Source: JACIWG01 sp049969935
GTDB lineage: Archaea; Thermoproteota; Nitrososphaeria; JACIWG01
DNA: 64,000 nt
NCBI GenBank assembly: GCA_049969935.1
Contig: JBMFNX010000002.1
Span: 39,239 to 103,238 of the forward strand
Direction of reading: 5' to 3'
Positions within the stretch are counted from its first letter, which is position 1, and each line of letters starts with the position of its first letter. The position numbers and the translations under genes were made by a program. This document shows positions 51,034-59,540 of the stretch, piece by piece. The notes under the pieces were generated by a model that did not search any database, had not been told where the DNA came from, and saw nothing but the letters and a program-made list of their open reading frames with translations.

Positions 51034-51590
51034 TCAATGATAACATTATAAATGAACTTAAAGATTTTGGATGCAACGAATATTTAATAAAACACAGCAT
51101 TTTAGTTGCAAAAATTGCAAACAAAATTGTTCAATATTTAAAGAAAAACGGTTGCATAGTTGATGAAACAGCGGTTCTAAAGGGTGCAGTATTGCATGAT
51201 GTAGGGAGGACAATAGAACATTCTGTTAGGCATGGATATTTAGGTGGAGAAATATTACGTAAGAAGGGCTATGAAGAAAAAATCTGTTTGATAGTAGAAA
51301 GGCATGTTGGTGGAGGAATAAGTAAGGAAGAAAGTGTAAATTTAGGGATGCCACCAAAAGATTATTTACCAGTATCTTTAGAAGAAAAAATAGTCTGCTT
51401 AGCAGATAAATATGTAGAAGATAATATTATCAGCCCAATTGAAAAGACACTTAGTAAACTTGAACAACAATTAGGAAAGGAGAACATGGCAAATAAAAGA
51501 ATATTGGAAATAAAGAGAGAAATTGAAGGATTAATGCAAAAGAAAATGGACGAATTAATAAAAGAAATAAGTGAGGAGGAAAATTATTAA
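50988..51590 (+). CDS. HD-domain phosphohydrolase (TIGR00295-like)
   Basis: A 200-residue HD protein: KHSILVAKIANKIVQYL gives the first His, LKGAVLHDVGRTIEHSVRHGYLGGEIL the HD pair, and IVERHVGGG and LADKYVEDN further ligands. It matches the archaeal HDIG family TIGR00295, of unknown substrate (nucleotide or phosphodiester). The 3' part is a helical extension. It overlaps tfe upstream and converges on the HTH gene with a 4-base overlap. Confidence 0.83.
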   Translation: MENTTNRRRTREETIVNDNIINELKDFGCNEYLIKHSILVAKIANKIVQYLKKNGCIVDETAVLKGAVLHDVGRTIEHSVRHGYLGGEILRKKGYEEKICLIVERHVGGGISKEESVNLGMPPKDYLPVSLEEKIVCLADKYVEDNIISPIEKTLSKLEQQLGKENMANKRILEIKREIEGLMQKKMDELIKEISEEENY

Positions 51591-52069
51591 GGTATTTCTT
51601 TTGATAAGCTTTCTAAATTGTCTTTGATTTTAATAAGTTCTCCTTTTAAGACACTTAATTTCTCTTTTAAAAGAGAACATTCTTTTTCTAATTCTCCCCT
51701 TTTCTTTCTTTCTTCTTCATATCTTCTATCAGTGAATAGTTCTAACTTTACACCTTCCTTAACAAACTTTTCGTATGTTTCCCTAACTAATTGTCCCGCC
51801 TTTGTCTTTCCAGTTAAATGATTACGTATCGTTGCTTCCGTTCGGCCAAGTTCTTCAGCAATCTGGCTTATAGTCATATTTGCCTTTTGCCTAGCAAAAG
51901 CGGCGGCAGCAACAGCAAGCGAGTCGATCCAAGTAAGCCTTTCTTCAGGATTCTTTAGAATTTCATCCAATATTTCCTGTTTAGATAATGTACCTATCAG
52001 TAAACAGTACTCGAGTTTATGTATTTCATCTCTACCTATAGGATTTAATGATACTTCAATTTCATTCAT
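51587..52069 (-). CDS. HTH transcriptional regulator with C-terminal coiled coil
   Basis: A 160-residue protein. The middle holds a helix-turn-helix (MTISQIAEELGRTEATIRNHL), preceded by a helical domain (KLEYCLLIGTLSKQEILDEIL), and the last 50 residues form a coiled coil (LEKECSLLKEKLSVLKGELIK). It matches the archaeal COG1356-type regulators. ATG 52069 follows AGGAGGTGG by 5 nt. It is transcribed after the KaiC-like gene, overlapping its end, and may act with it. Confidence 0.75.
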   Translation of the reverse strand: MNEIEVSLNPIGRDEIHKLEYCLLIGTLSKQEILDEILKNPEERLTWIDSLAVAAAAFARQKANMTISQIAEELGRTEATIRNHLTGKTKAGQLVRETYEKFVKEGVKLELFTDRRYEEERKKRGELEKECSLLKEKLSVLKGELIKIKDNLESLSKEIP

Positions 52070-52838
52070 CAGCACCACCTCCTATTTCTGACGTGAAGAC
52101 TTGTTGTCTATAAACTTTTAGAGTCTGTTTAGGATAAATCTGAATACCTTTGTTAGTTATTTCAAACGGATGACGACTCATTGAATGGGATGTGCCTCTC
52201 ATTTTCCAAATGATTATACTTCTGTACAATTTACCATCTATTTCATCTAAATCTAATCTGATTATTCCATCAACTGCATGCTCTACTCCTGGACCACCAA
52301 AACCTCTTTCTGTAATACTAACTTGTGATACAAGAAGTGACGTACAACCTATGCCTGATAAAAGTTTCTTTAATTGAAGAACTACACTTCTTGCTATGAC
52401 TGGCTTTGTTATGTACAATGTTGTTACAGAATCAACAACAACTCTACTGGCGTTCAAGTCTTTTATAGCAGTCCTTAGCACATCTAGTAAAGTTTGCACA
52501 TCATCAACCGATTTAACAACATATCGTTCCCTTTTGGCTGCTTCACCGATTCCTCCTGTAAATGCATCTATAACTGCAAATTTTCCTTGTTCCTCGAATC
52601 TTTTAGGATCCCATCCAAGTTGGGCCATATTTATTCTTACTTGAACCGGATGCTCCTCTAACGCTACATAAATGCCTGGTTCGCCTCTAACAAGCCCATT
52701 ATAAATATATTGCATAGCAAAAATTGTTTTTCCGGTTCCAGGGCCTCCGGCAATCAGTACAATATTTCTTTTAGGTATTCCACCATTCACTAGATCATCA
52801 AAACCTGGAATACCAGTAAATACTCGCTCTATTTCCAT
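52062..52838 (-). CDS. KaiC-like RecA-superfamily ATPase (single domain)
   Basis: A 258-residue single-domain KaiC homologue: ERVFTGIPGFDDLVNGGIPK, Walker A GGPGTGKTIFAMQY, ALEEHPVQV (catalytic Glu pair), VVVDSVTTLY (Walker B) and IIIWKMRGTSHS (the KxRGTxHS loop). GGTGA precedes ATG 52838 by 5 nt. Archaeal single-KaiC proteins are linked to signal transduction, but their exact work is not settled. It forms a two-gene unit with the HTH gene. Confidence 0.88.
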   Translation of the reverse strand: MEIERVFTGIPGFDDLVNGGIPKRNIVLIAGGPGTGKTIFAMQYIYNGLVRGEPGIYVALEEHPVQVRINMAQLGWDPKRFEEQGKFAVIDAFTGGIGEAAKRERYVVKSVDDVQTLLDVLRTAIKDLNASRVVVDSVTTLYITKPVIARSVVLQLKKLLSGIGCTSLLVSQVSITERGFGGPGVEHAVDGIIRLDLDEIDGKLYRSIIIWKMRGTSHSMSRHPFEITNKGIQIYPKQTLKVYRQQVFTSEIGGGADE

Positions 52839-52880
52839 TTCTATCACCCATTAATATTACATCAGATTAGATAAACTTTA

Positions 52881-52955
52881 TAGCGAGGGGTGGATTTGAA
52901 CCACCGGTCTGCGGGTTATGAGCCCGCCGGGATAACCTAGCTTCCCCACCTCGCT
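52881..52955 (-). tRNA. Initiator tRNA-Met (anticodon CAT)
   Basis: Acceptor AGCGAGG/CCTCGCT with A1-U72, anticodon stem GCGGG/CCCGC having three consecutive G-C pairs next to the loop CTCATAA, and T-arm GGTGG-TTCAAAT-CCACC. The A1-U72 pair and the GGG/CCC run mark the initiator. No intron. Confidence 0.95.
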
Positions 52956-53001
52956 ATAGTTTTGGCAGAAACTGGAAGAATTTAAATTTTTTGTTTTTTT
53001 C

Positions 53002-54342
53002 TCAATTAAATTGCCTATAAAATAAAGATTCATCAAATGGCGCGTTTATCTTGAGATCTATAGTATAATATTGTATAGGTTTGGTTAAATGGCGATGAGC
53101 TGAGGGAGGAGGAATATAAATTCCTGGAATAATATTTCTTGGTATAATTTTCTTTTCCTTTGTAAGATTTGGGAAACTTGATTTACATTTTTTACATTCA
53201 AATCCTTTGTTTTTTCCTAAAGATTTTGTCCGATGGCCGCAGTTAGGACAAAGTGGATTTTCATATATATAATCTTCTGCTAGTTCTAGGATATTTATAT
53301 ATTCGATGTTGAGTAATTTTAAGGGATATCTTCTGTTGGGAGGCCTCACACCACCACCAACTTCTATATAATCACCAACTCTTAACTGGAGGATAATATT
53401 TCTAAATACTTTTGTTGGTTCATAGGCTGCACAATTTATTTCAGAGGTGTCATCACTTAATAAGAAAAATACGTGGCCTCCATTTGATATTATAGGATTG
53501 GTTCTCACATGACCTTTAACTTTTACTGAATAATATGGCTTTACATCACATATTTTAAATGAAAAATTTAAATGTGCATTAGTTCCTTGATTGGTTTTAA
53601 AAATAAGAAAATGTGAGATTTCCTCATCCACTTTTATCATATTGAAAGCTTCAACTAATTTATTTGGAGAAATACCCCTGATCCCAAATAGAATGGGGTC
53701 ATTACCATGTGGAGTAACTAAAATTCTTTTACTAATTGGATCATAATTATTATACGTGTATGGAAAAGTCTGTTCTGACATTTTTATTATAGAGTCCCTG
53801 TCAACTTTCCTTGGAAGACCAAAATTTTTTGGAAGACGATAACATATTAATTCATAAGTGTGTTCTGTTAAAGGGTTAGCTAATGCAGCTAATGCACCAA
53901 TAAGGCCAAGGTCACCACCATAAGTGTTATAGAGAATATTATGTTTTTGTATAATTGATTTAGCCTTTTTTACGCTTAAAACCTTGTATAAAGCCTCTTC
54001 TGAAAAATTTATAAGTTCTTTTGTAATAGATTCTTCTTCACATAAAATTATAGCTGGTGTTGATTTTTTAGCTGCTTTGATGTAATTTTCGTAAACTATT
54101 TGATTAGCGATATCAAATACTTTATCTTTATCATCATATATAAAAATTATTGAAACAGCACCGTTGCCTCTTGTTTTCCAAGGTATGTTCGGATTTAAAC
54201 GAACCAGATGAGGATAGTCAGTGAATGAGACACCAATTGGAATTAATTCTTTTATTATCTGCGATAGAGCGTAGGTTGTACAACCATAATATTGAGTATC
54301 TATGTCATCTAAACTTAGACGTAGGATTTTTTTCTTGGACAT
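53002..54342 (-). CDS. tiaS: tRNA(Ile2) 2-agmatinylcytidine synthetase TiaS
   Basis: TiaS attaches agmatine to C34 of tRNA-Ile2 so that it reads AUA. The N-terminal LSLDDIDTQYYGCTTY, PNIPWKTRGNGAV, the middle domain with GIRGISPNKLVEAF, an OB domain (VRTNPIISNGGHVFFLL) and a C-terminal zinc ribbon (CPNCG...ECKKC) are all in place. The 446 residues agree with the family. The gene lies next to the initiator tRNA. Confidence 0.95.
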   Translation of the reverse strand: MSKKKILRLSLDDIDTQYYGCTTYALSQIIKELIPIGVSFTDYPHLVRLNPNIPWKTRGNGAVSIIFIYDDKDKVFDIANQIVYENYIKAAKKSTPAIILCEEESITKELINFSEEALYKVLSVKKAKSIIQKHNILYNTYGGDLGLIGALAALANPLTEHTYELICYRLPKNFGLPRKVDRDSIIKMSEQTFPYTYNNYDPISKRILVTPHGNDPILFGIRGISPNKLVEAFNMIKVDEEISHFLIFKTNQGTNAHLNFSFKICDVKPYYSVKVKGHVRTNPIISNGGHVFFLLSDDTSEINCAAYEPTKVFRNIILQLRVGDYIEVGGGVRPPNRRYPLKLLNIEYINILELAEDYIYENPLCPNCGHRTKSLGKNKGFECKKCKSSFPNLTKEKKIIPRNIIPGIYIPPPSAHRHLTKPIQYYTIDLKINAPFDESLFYRQFN

Positions 54343-54434
54343 TAGCGTAATAGTGGAAAATTAAATTATATTAAAAAATTGGGATTTATACTGTTGAGTA
54401 GCTCATTTGTATTAAAGGACTAATTTAGTCGGCG

Positions 54435-54668
54435 CTATTCTTCAACGACTATCATTGTTAGGGTGGAACGAACTTTGTCTAGTCTTCTTATTTTCCATGT
54501 TATTGTATCCTTTACTTTATCCATGCTGTCGGCTTGTATTTTAGCAATTATGTCATATACGCCGTATACAACATACACTTCTTTAACTTCTTCGATCTTC
54601 TTCAGTTCTTTAACTAATTCTTCTTCTGTTCCTAAATCTGCATTTATTAGAACGAATGCTAATGGCAT
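54435..54668 (-). CDS. Stand-alone Lrp/AsnC ligand-binding (RAM) domain protein
   Basis: A 77-residue RAM domain with no DNA-binding part: PLAFVLINADLGTEEELVKEL, VKEVYVVYGVYDIIAKI and IRRLDKVRSTLTMIVV. Such proteins oligomerize and bind amino acids, modulating full-length Lrp regulators or enzymes. No partner is adjacent; it lies between tiaS and tsr3. Confidence 0.88.
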   Translation of the reverse strand: MPLAFVLINADLGTEEELVKELKKIEEVKEVYVVYGVYDIIAKIQADSMDKVKDTITWKIRRLDKVRSTLTMIVVEE

Positions 54669-54788
54669 ATTTTATCCATCTTAATAAGAAAAAAGAAGAT
54701 GATATTAAACTTTTCTCTTTAATCTTATGTGTAAAGAATAAAAAATCTTATAAATATTAAGAGGCACAGTGATCGTAGATAAAGAAAA

Positions 54789-55319
54789 ATGAAACTTTAC
54801 ATAATTAATCTTAATGAATGTGATCCAAGGAGGTGTACAGCAAGGAAGTTAAAGAAATTTAATTTAGCCAAATTTCTTGGAAGAAGAAAATGGATTGCAA
54901 AGGGAGCAATTCTATTAAATCCCTTTTCTGATAGAGTGCTATCAAAGGAAGATAGGGAAATAATAGAAAATAGGGGAATTACTGCATTAGACGGTAGCTG
55001 GAAAAAGATTGAAGAAAAAGATTTTTTAATATACAGTAGACTATTTATTTTCAGAGCATTACCTTATCTTGTTGCAGGAAACCCAACACATTATGGGATA
55101 CCAACAATGCTTAGTACTGCAGAAGCATTGGCTTTTGGTTTATTTATTACCGGTTTTAAGGAAGATGCATTCAGGATATTAAAAATATTTTCTTGGGGAT
55201 TAAAATCATTTGAACTTAATCGTGAATTATTAGAAATGTATTATAATGCAAATAGCGCAAAAGAAATTATTTATTTACAGAATAAAATTTTAGGAAAGCA
55301 TAATAAAGATTATATCTAA
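54789..55319 (+). CDS. tsr3: 16S rRNA aminocarboxypropyltransferase Tsr3
   Basis: Tsr3 (former DUF367) adds the acp group of a hypermodified nucleotide near the decoding site of small-subunit rRNA. In eukaryotes it finishes the residue begun by Nep1, which is also in this window. Motifs include ECDPRRCTARKL, LDGSWKKIEE, RALPYLVAGNPTHYGIP and TAEALAFGLFITG. The TATA-like TTATAAATATTAAG precedes it by about 30 nt. 176 residues. Confidence 0.93.
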   Translation: MKLYIINLNECDPRRCTARKLKKFNLAKFLGRRKWIAKGAILLNPFSDRVLSKEDREIIENRGITALDGSWKKIEEKDFLIYSRLFIFRALPYLVAGNPTHYGIPTMLSTAEALAFGLFITGFKEDAFRILKIFSWGLKSFELNRELLEMYYNANSAKEIIYLQNKILGKHNKDYI

Positions 55320-55338
55320 GTTTTTTATTATAAATTTT

Positions 55339-55628
55339 GGGTATACGCTGGTGGACAGCTGCGGAAGAGATTCTGTGGAAACTCCTTCCTCCATGTGGGA
55401 GCGTGGCGCCGAGAGGCGCAACGGGAAACCGTTGGCAACGGAACAGAAACGAGACCAACCTAGGCGAATGTCGATGATATAGATTGAGGATGCCTAGTTA
55501 TTGGATGAAACGGCCGTCCCACGCGGAGCAAGACCAAATAGGGCGATGTGATCCCACTCGAAGCCCGGGTAGGTCGCACAGTCAAATGCTGTCAAAAACA
55601 GAAGAAGGGTTACGGCCAGCGTATACCC
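55339..55628 (+). ncRNA. rnpB: RNase P RNA (archaeal)
   Basis: A G+C-rich 290-nt island in AT-rich DNA. The ends pair as GGGTATACGCTGG / CCAGCGTATACCC (P1). Conserved regions are recognizable: GGAAACTCC near the 5' end, ACAGAAACGAGACC in the middle, and ATAGGGCGATGTGATCCC, CCGGGTAGGTCGCAC and GAAGGGTTACGG toward the 3' end. A possible promoter GATTATATC lies in the end of tsr3. A T-run follows at about 55631. The last base coincides with the end of the convergent gcvH stop codon. Confidence 0.95.
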
Positions 55629-56029
55629 TATTTTTTTAAAGATTCGATATATCTTCTATATTCTTCTGCTGACATAAGGTTCTTGACGTCGGAGTCCAAA
55701 TTTGATGGTTTTATTTTAAATAACCAGCCTTCCTTGTATGGAGAAACGTTTATCTTTTCAGGGTTTGTTTCTAGAATTTTGTTTACATCAACTATTGTTC
55801 CACTTAGGGGAGAGTATATTTCAGAAACAGACTTTATAGATTCCACTGTTGCAACAACTTGAAATTGTTTAATATTGGAACCTATTTCAGGCAATGAAAC
55901 ATAAACTATATCATGTAATGACTTCACAGCATATTCAGTTATACCTACTACAGCAACTTCTTGGCTCAGGTCAACCCATTCATGCTCCTTAGTATATTTT
56001 AAATGATCTGGAAAAATATACTGCGACAT
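55628..56029 (-). CDS. gcvH: Glycine cleavage system H protein
   Basis: A 133-residue H protein with KYTKEHEWVDL at the start and the lipoylation site VVATVESIKSVSEIYSPLSG (Lys about residue 66). It carries the aminomethyl group between P, T and L proteins; none of these is in the window. In archaea stand-alone GcvH may also serve in lipoate metabolism or sulfur transfer. Confidence 0.94.
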   Translation of the reverse strand: MSQYIFPDHLKYTKEHEWVDLSQEVAVVGITEYAVKSLHDIVYVSLPEIGSNIKQFQVVATVESIKSVSEIYSPLSGTIVDVNKILETNPEKINVSPYKEGWLFKIKPSNLDSDVKNLMSAEEYRRYIESLKK

Positions 56030-56072
56030 TTTTTCTCGATGTAGGTAAGTAAAACACAGAAAATAAACTTTT

Positions 56073-56234
56073 TCAAACCTTATTCTCGAATATTATAATA
56101 TTTGATTCTTTTGAAAATTTTGAACCACATGAAGGACACTGAAAATTATAAAGCTTGAGAACATAATATATTGGTTTAATATTTTCGTCCGAATATATCT
56201 TGTACCCACATGCTTTACATACAAATTCTATCAA
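56073..56234 (-). CDS. Small zinc-ribbon protein
   Basis: A short open frame of 53 residues upstream of gcvH, with VCKACGYKIYS and FQCPSCGSKF, a clean pair of CxxC knuckles 25 residues apart. The only usual start codon is TTG at 56234, just before the first knuckle. Such tiny zinc ribbons are common beside archaeal informational genes. Its reading frame is well conserved in form, but coding status is not proven. Confidence 0.55.
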   Translation of the reverse strand: MIEFVCKACGYKIYSDENIKPIYYVLKLYNFQCPSCGSKFSKESNIIIFENKV

Positions 56235-56295
56235 ATTTAACTCAATATGTATGAGATAAAAAGCTAAATAAACATTTTAAAGAAGGGAAGGTAAT

Positions 56296-58377
56296 TTGGA
56301 TAGACAAAAGATTATCCTTAAAAATTATGCATTAGTAATCTGTGAAAAGGCTGATGCTGCAAAAAGGATAGCTGAAGCCTTAGGTAATAATATTGAGGTA
56401 TTTGAAAATAGAGGAATACGATTTTATCTTGTAACCAATAATGAAAAAAAGTTTGTTGTTTGTTCAGCTCTTGGCCACCTTTATAGTTTAGGAAATTTTC
56501 GTAAAGACAGGAAAGTTTACCCAGTATTTGATCTTATGTGGCTTCCTTTAAATAATATTGATAAAAATAAAACACATGTAATCGAGCGAATAAAGGTCAT
56601 TGAAGAGATGGCTAAAAATGCGACAGAATTTATAAATGCATGCGATTATGATGTTGAAGGAAGCACAATAGGTTTTAACATATTAAAGTATGCGTGTAAA
56701 GTTAATTTTCAAGATGTATTAAGAGCAAAATTTTCTACATTAACGAAAGATGAACTTAGGGATGCATTTAAAAATTTAAAGAACAAAATTGATGAGGGAT
56801 TAGTAAAGGCTGGGATAACAAGACACATTATTGACTACCTTTGGGGTATTAATTTATCTAGAATTCTGATATCTTCTTTACAGTATACTCATTATGGAGG
56901 AGGGGCTCTTAGTATAGGACGTGTGCAAGGACCAACTTTAAGGTTTATTGTTGACCGTGAAATAGAGATACAATCTTTTGTTACTAGACCATATTGGACA
57001 TTAAAAGCACTTATTGAATATGATAAAGTTAAAGCTTATGTCTCTTATTTTAAGGATAGGATAGCAAAAGAAAAAGAGGCTTTAATGATAAAAAAGGAAA
57101 ACGAGGGAGAAATTGGGATAGTAAATGAAGTAAAAAAGACAAAAGTTGAGTTAAAAGCACCAACACCATTTAATACTGGAGATTTGCAAAAGGAGGCTTA
57201 TAGATTATTTGGATTTTCACCAAGTCTTACGTTAAACATAGCTGAACAACTCTACTTGCAAGCATTTATATCATATCCTAGAACAAATAGTCAGAAACTG
57301 CCAAAGACAATCGACTACCTTAAGATAATTAAAGAATTAGGAAAACTTAAAGAATATCAATCTGAAGCAAAAACACTCTTATCAAAAAAATTAAGACCAC
57401 ATGAAGGAGATAAAGATGATCCAGCACATCCTTGTATTTATCCCACAGGCGAGATAGAGGGTATAGAAAAATTAAATGAACAACAGAAAAAACTTTTTGG
57501 CCTTATTGTAAGAAGATTTTTCGCCATCTTTGCGGAAAATGCAATAGTAGAGAGACTACAAATTTTAATCTGCGTGAAGGAAAAACATTTATGGAAAATA
57601 AATGGTAGACGATATATAAACTTAGGCTGGATAAAATTTTATAAGGAATATTTTGACACAGAAGAAACAGAGATACCAGCTCTAGAGAAGGGAGACAGAG
57701 TTCTATTTAGAACAGTAACAGTAGAAGAAAAATTTGAAAAACGACCACCAAGGTATAACAAAGGAAGTCTTCTAGAAAAAATGGAGGAAGAAAATTTAGG
57801 AACCAAATCCACTAGAGCTGAAATTATAGAAACATTATACAAAAGGAAATATATAGTTGATGAGAGTATGAAACCTACAAAGTTAGGATTTCAAGTAATA
57901 GAAACGCTATCAAGATATTCGGAAAAGATAATTTCAACCCATCTAACAAGGGAAATGGAAAATTTTTTAGAAAAAATTGAATTAGGTAAAGAGGAGCCTG
58001 AAAAAATTTTAGAACAGACATTTTATCTCACTTGGCAAGCAATTAATGAGTTATCATATAATCTCGAGAAAATTGGTTTAGAATTAAAAAATGCAATAAA
58101 AGAAACAGCGCTAGAAAATAAAACGTTAGGAGTATGCCAGAAATGTAAAGATGGGTCTTTAATTATTATTTATAATAGAAAAACGGGTAAAAGATTTGTT
58201 GGATGCACAAATTATAGAAATGGATGCAATTTTATTGCACCTTTGCCACAGAAGGGAACCCTACAGAATACGGGAAAAGCATGTGACAAATGCGGCTGGC
58301 CCCTCATACAATTGCGTAATGGAAAAATTTTTTGGAAATTTTGCATAAATCCTGAATGCCCTTCAAAGGTGAAGTAA
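56296..58377 (+). CDS. topA: DNA topoisomerase I (type IA)
   Basis: A 693-residue archaeal type IA topoisomerase. The Toprim domain begins with VICEKADAAKRIAEAL and has CDYDVEGSTIG (the acidic DxD). The active-site Tyr is in AFISYPRTNSQKLP at about residue 325. The end carries two zinc fingers (CQKCKDGSL...CTNYRNGC and CDKCGWPLI...CINPEC). It relaxes negative supercoils; no reverse-gyrase helicase part is fused. The start is TTG after AAGGTAAT. Confidence 0.94.
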   Translation: MDRQKIILKNYALVICEKADAAKRIAEALGNNIEVFENRGIRFYLVTNNEKKFVVCSALGHLYSLGNFRKDRKVYPVFDLMWLPLNNIDKNKTHVIERIKVIEEMAKNATEFINACDYDVEGSTIGFNILKYACKVNFQDVLRAKFSTLTKDELRDAFKNLKNKIDEGLVKAGITRHIIDYLWGINLSRILISSLQYTHYGGGALSIGRVQGPTLRFIVDREIEIQSFVTRPYWTLKALIEYDKVKAYVSYFKDRIAKEKEALMIKKENEGEIGIVNEVKKTKVELKAPTPFNTGDLQKEAYRLFGFSPSLTLNIAEQLYLQAFISYPRTNSQKLPKTIDYLKIIKELGKLKEYQSEAKTLLSKKLRPHEGDKDDPAHPCIYPTGEIEGIEKLNEQQKKLFGLIVRRFFAIFAENAIVERLQILICVKEKHLWKINGRRYINLGWIKFYKEYFDTEETEIPALEKGDRVLFRTVTVEEKFEKRPPRYNKGSLLEKMEEENLGTKSTRAEIIETLYKRKYIVDESMKPTKLGFQVIETLSRYSEKIISTHLTREMENFLEKIELGKEEPEKILEQTFYLTWQAINELSYNLEKIGLELKNAIKETALENKTLGVCQKCKDGSLIIIYNRKTGKRFVGCTNYRNGCNFIAPLPQKGTLQNTGKACDKCGWPLIQLRNGKIFWKFCINPECPSKVK

Positions 58378-58381
58378 AAAA

Positions 58382-58618
58382 ATGGAGGAAAAAAATTGCG
58401 AAATTTGTAAACGACAAGGAGAAAAACCATTTTGCAATTATCATGCCAAAGCATATTATAATATAGTCAAAAATTATGAATACTGGAAAGACGCTTATGA
58501 TGAACTCAGTTGGGAAGAGTATTTAATGAAACTTATAGTGAATCCAGAATGTGGCAAATGGGTAAAGGAGGTAGCTAAATACTTAATAAGTAAAAAAATA
58601 AAGAGATTGGATATATGA
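58382..58618 (+). CDS. Small putative zinc-binding protein
   Basis: A 78-residue protein, not recognised. It starts MEEKNCEICKRQGEKPFCNYHAK, in which C-x2-C-x8-C-x2-H could bind zinc, then a helical, aromatic-rich remainder (YYNIVKNYEYWKDAYDELSWEEYL). It lies four bases after topA and overlaps the next membrane-protein gene by four bases, so the three are probably co-transcribed. Confidence 0.6.
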   Translation: MEEKNCEICKRQGEKPFCNYHAKAYYNIVKNYEYWKDAYDELSWEEYLMKLIVNPECGKWVKEVAKYLISKKIKRLDI

Positions 58619-59022
58619 CACTTAAACAAAAAATAAAAGTGTTACATGGTACTTTATTAAATATAAAGTTAAGACTCTGGAAAACTCTAAAGTTGGATTT
58701 AATTAAGAACAATATTTTATTCTTGATCGTATTCCTTTATTTCGCATTTTATAGTGCTGGAATAATAAACACGATATTAGAGTCAGGAAGATTACCATCA
58801 ACCGCACTCTTCACACCCTATAAAGATTATCAGACTTGGATCGAGTTTATAGTTGCAGTATTCAACTTTATAGGAGGAAGCTTTGGAGCGTATCTGATTT
58901 GGAGAGGGGCAAATAGTATTTCAATTAAAGATGCACGTATTAATCTAATCATAGGAATAATTCTCCTAATTATTTCTACAGCAATTGGAATAATTACGAT
59001 GTATACAAAATATATGATCTAA
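58615..59022 (+). CDS. Membrane protein with about three transmembrane helices, function unknown
   Basis: 135 residues. A basic amphipathic N-terminus is followed by hydrophobic segments NNILFLIVFLYFAFYSAGII, FIVAVFNFIGGSFGAYLIW and LIIGIILLIISTAIGIITMY. There is no signal for export or catalysis. Found as the last gene in the topA-zinc protein unit. No family assignment. Confidence 0.6.
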   Translation: MTLKQKIKVLHGTLLNIKLRLWKTLKLDLIKNNILFLIVFLYFAFYSAGIINTILESGRLPSTALFTPYKDYQTWIEFIVAVFNFIGGSFGAYLIWRGANSISIKDARINLIIGIILLIISTAIGIITMYTKYMI

Positions 59023-59090
59023 GATATAATTTTATTATTGATAATTAGTGAGATCCAAGAGTTTTATTCAAAAAATTATTAATGAAATCC

Positions 59091-59540
59091 TTATATAAAA
59101 TATGTTAAAAAACTCTTACTAAATATAGGTTGCTGAGAAGGATTCTTTAGATTTGTAAACACGAGTATGTAGGCTTGGCCCTTCAGTTTTGCTAGAAAAT
59201 ATAGGAATAATCGAACCACTTTGTCTTTATCCTTATGATATATATTAATAAATTGAGGGTAAGAGTCGATAATGACAAGTGATTTATAAGAAAAAGTGAA
59301 CAAAATTGAAAATAAATCTGATACATCTAGTTCAAAGGGAGAAATTCTTATTATATTTTTTGGAAAAATTCTTAGCTTCCATGAATTTGGGAAAACGCTT
59401 ACAAAAATAATTCTTTTATTATATAGAGAAAATATTTTTTCTAATATTTTATCCTTTTCTTTGCTCGTTTTATATTTATAGAATACAGTAGAAAATTTTT
59501 GATCTGAAAAAAGTTTAATAAAGTTATAAGCTGTAGACAT
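59091..59540 (-). CDS. Hypothetical protein, possibly a degenerate RecA-fold domain
   Basis: 149 residues, low complexity in Lys, Phe and Tyr. The segment SYKSLVIIDSYPQFINIY resembles a RadB/KaiC-type Walker B strand (hydrophobic run ending in IDS). ISPFELDVSDLFSIL before it, and AYILVFTN after it, fit the same fold. No P-loop is present, so ATP binding is not expected. Its start codon abuts the start of the divergent RNase H-fold gene (CAT|ATG), leaving no intergenic DNA. Confidence 0.5.
   Translation of the reverse strand: MSTAYNFIKLFSDQKFSTVFYKYKTSKEKDKILEKIFSLYNKRIIFVSVFPNSWKLRIFPKNIIRISPFELDVSDLFSILFTFSYKSLVIIDSYPQFINIYHKDKDKVVRLFLYFLAKLKGQAYILVFTNLKNPSQQPIFSKSFLTYFI

Noticed and set aside
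55267..55862. Open frames across the RNase P RNA on both strands
   Set aside because: They are chance frames in a structured RNA gene and in the opposite strand of gcvH.
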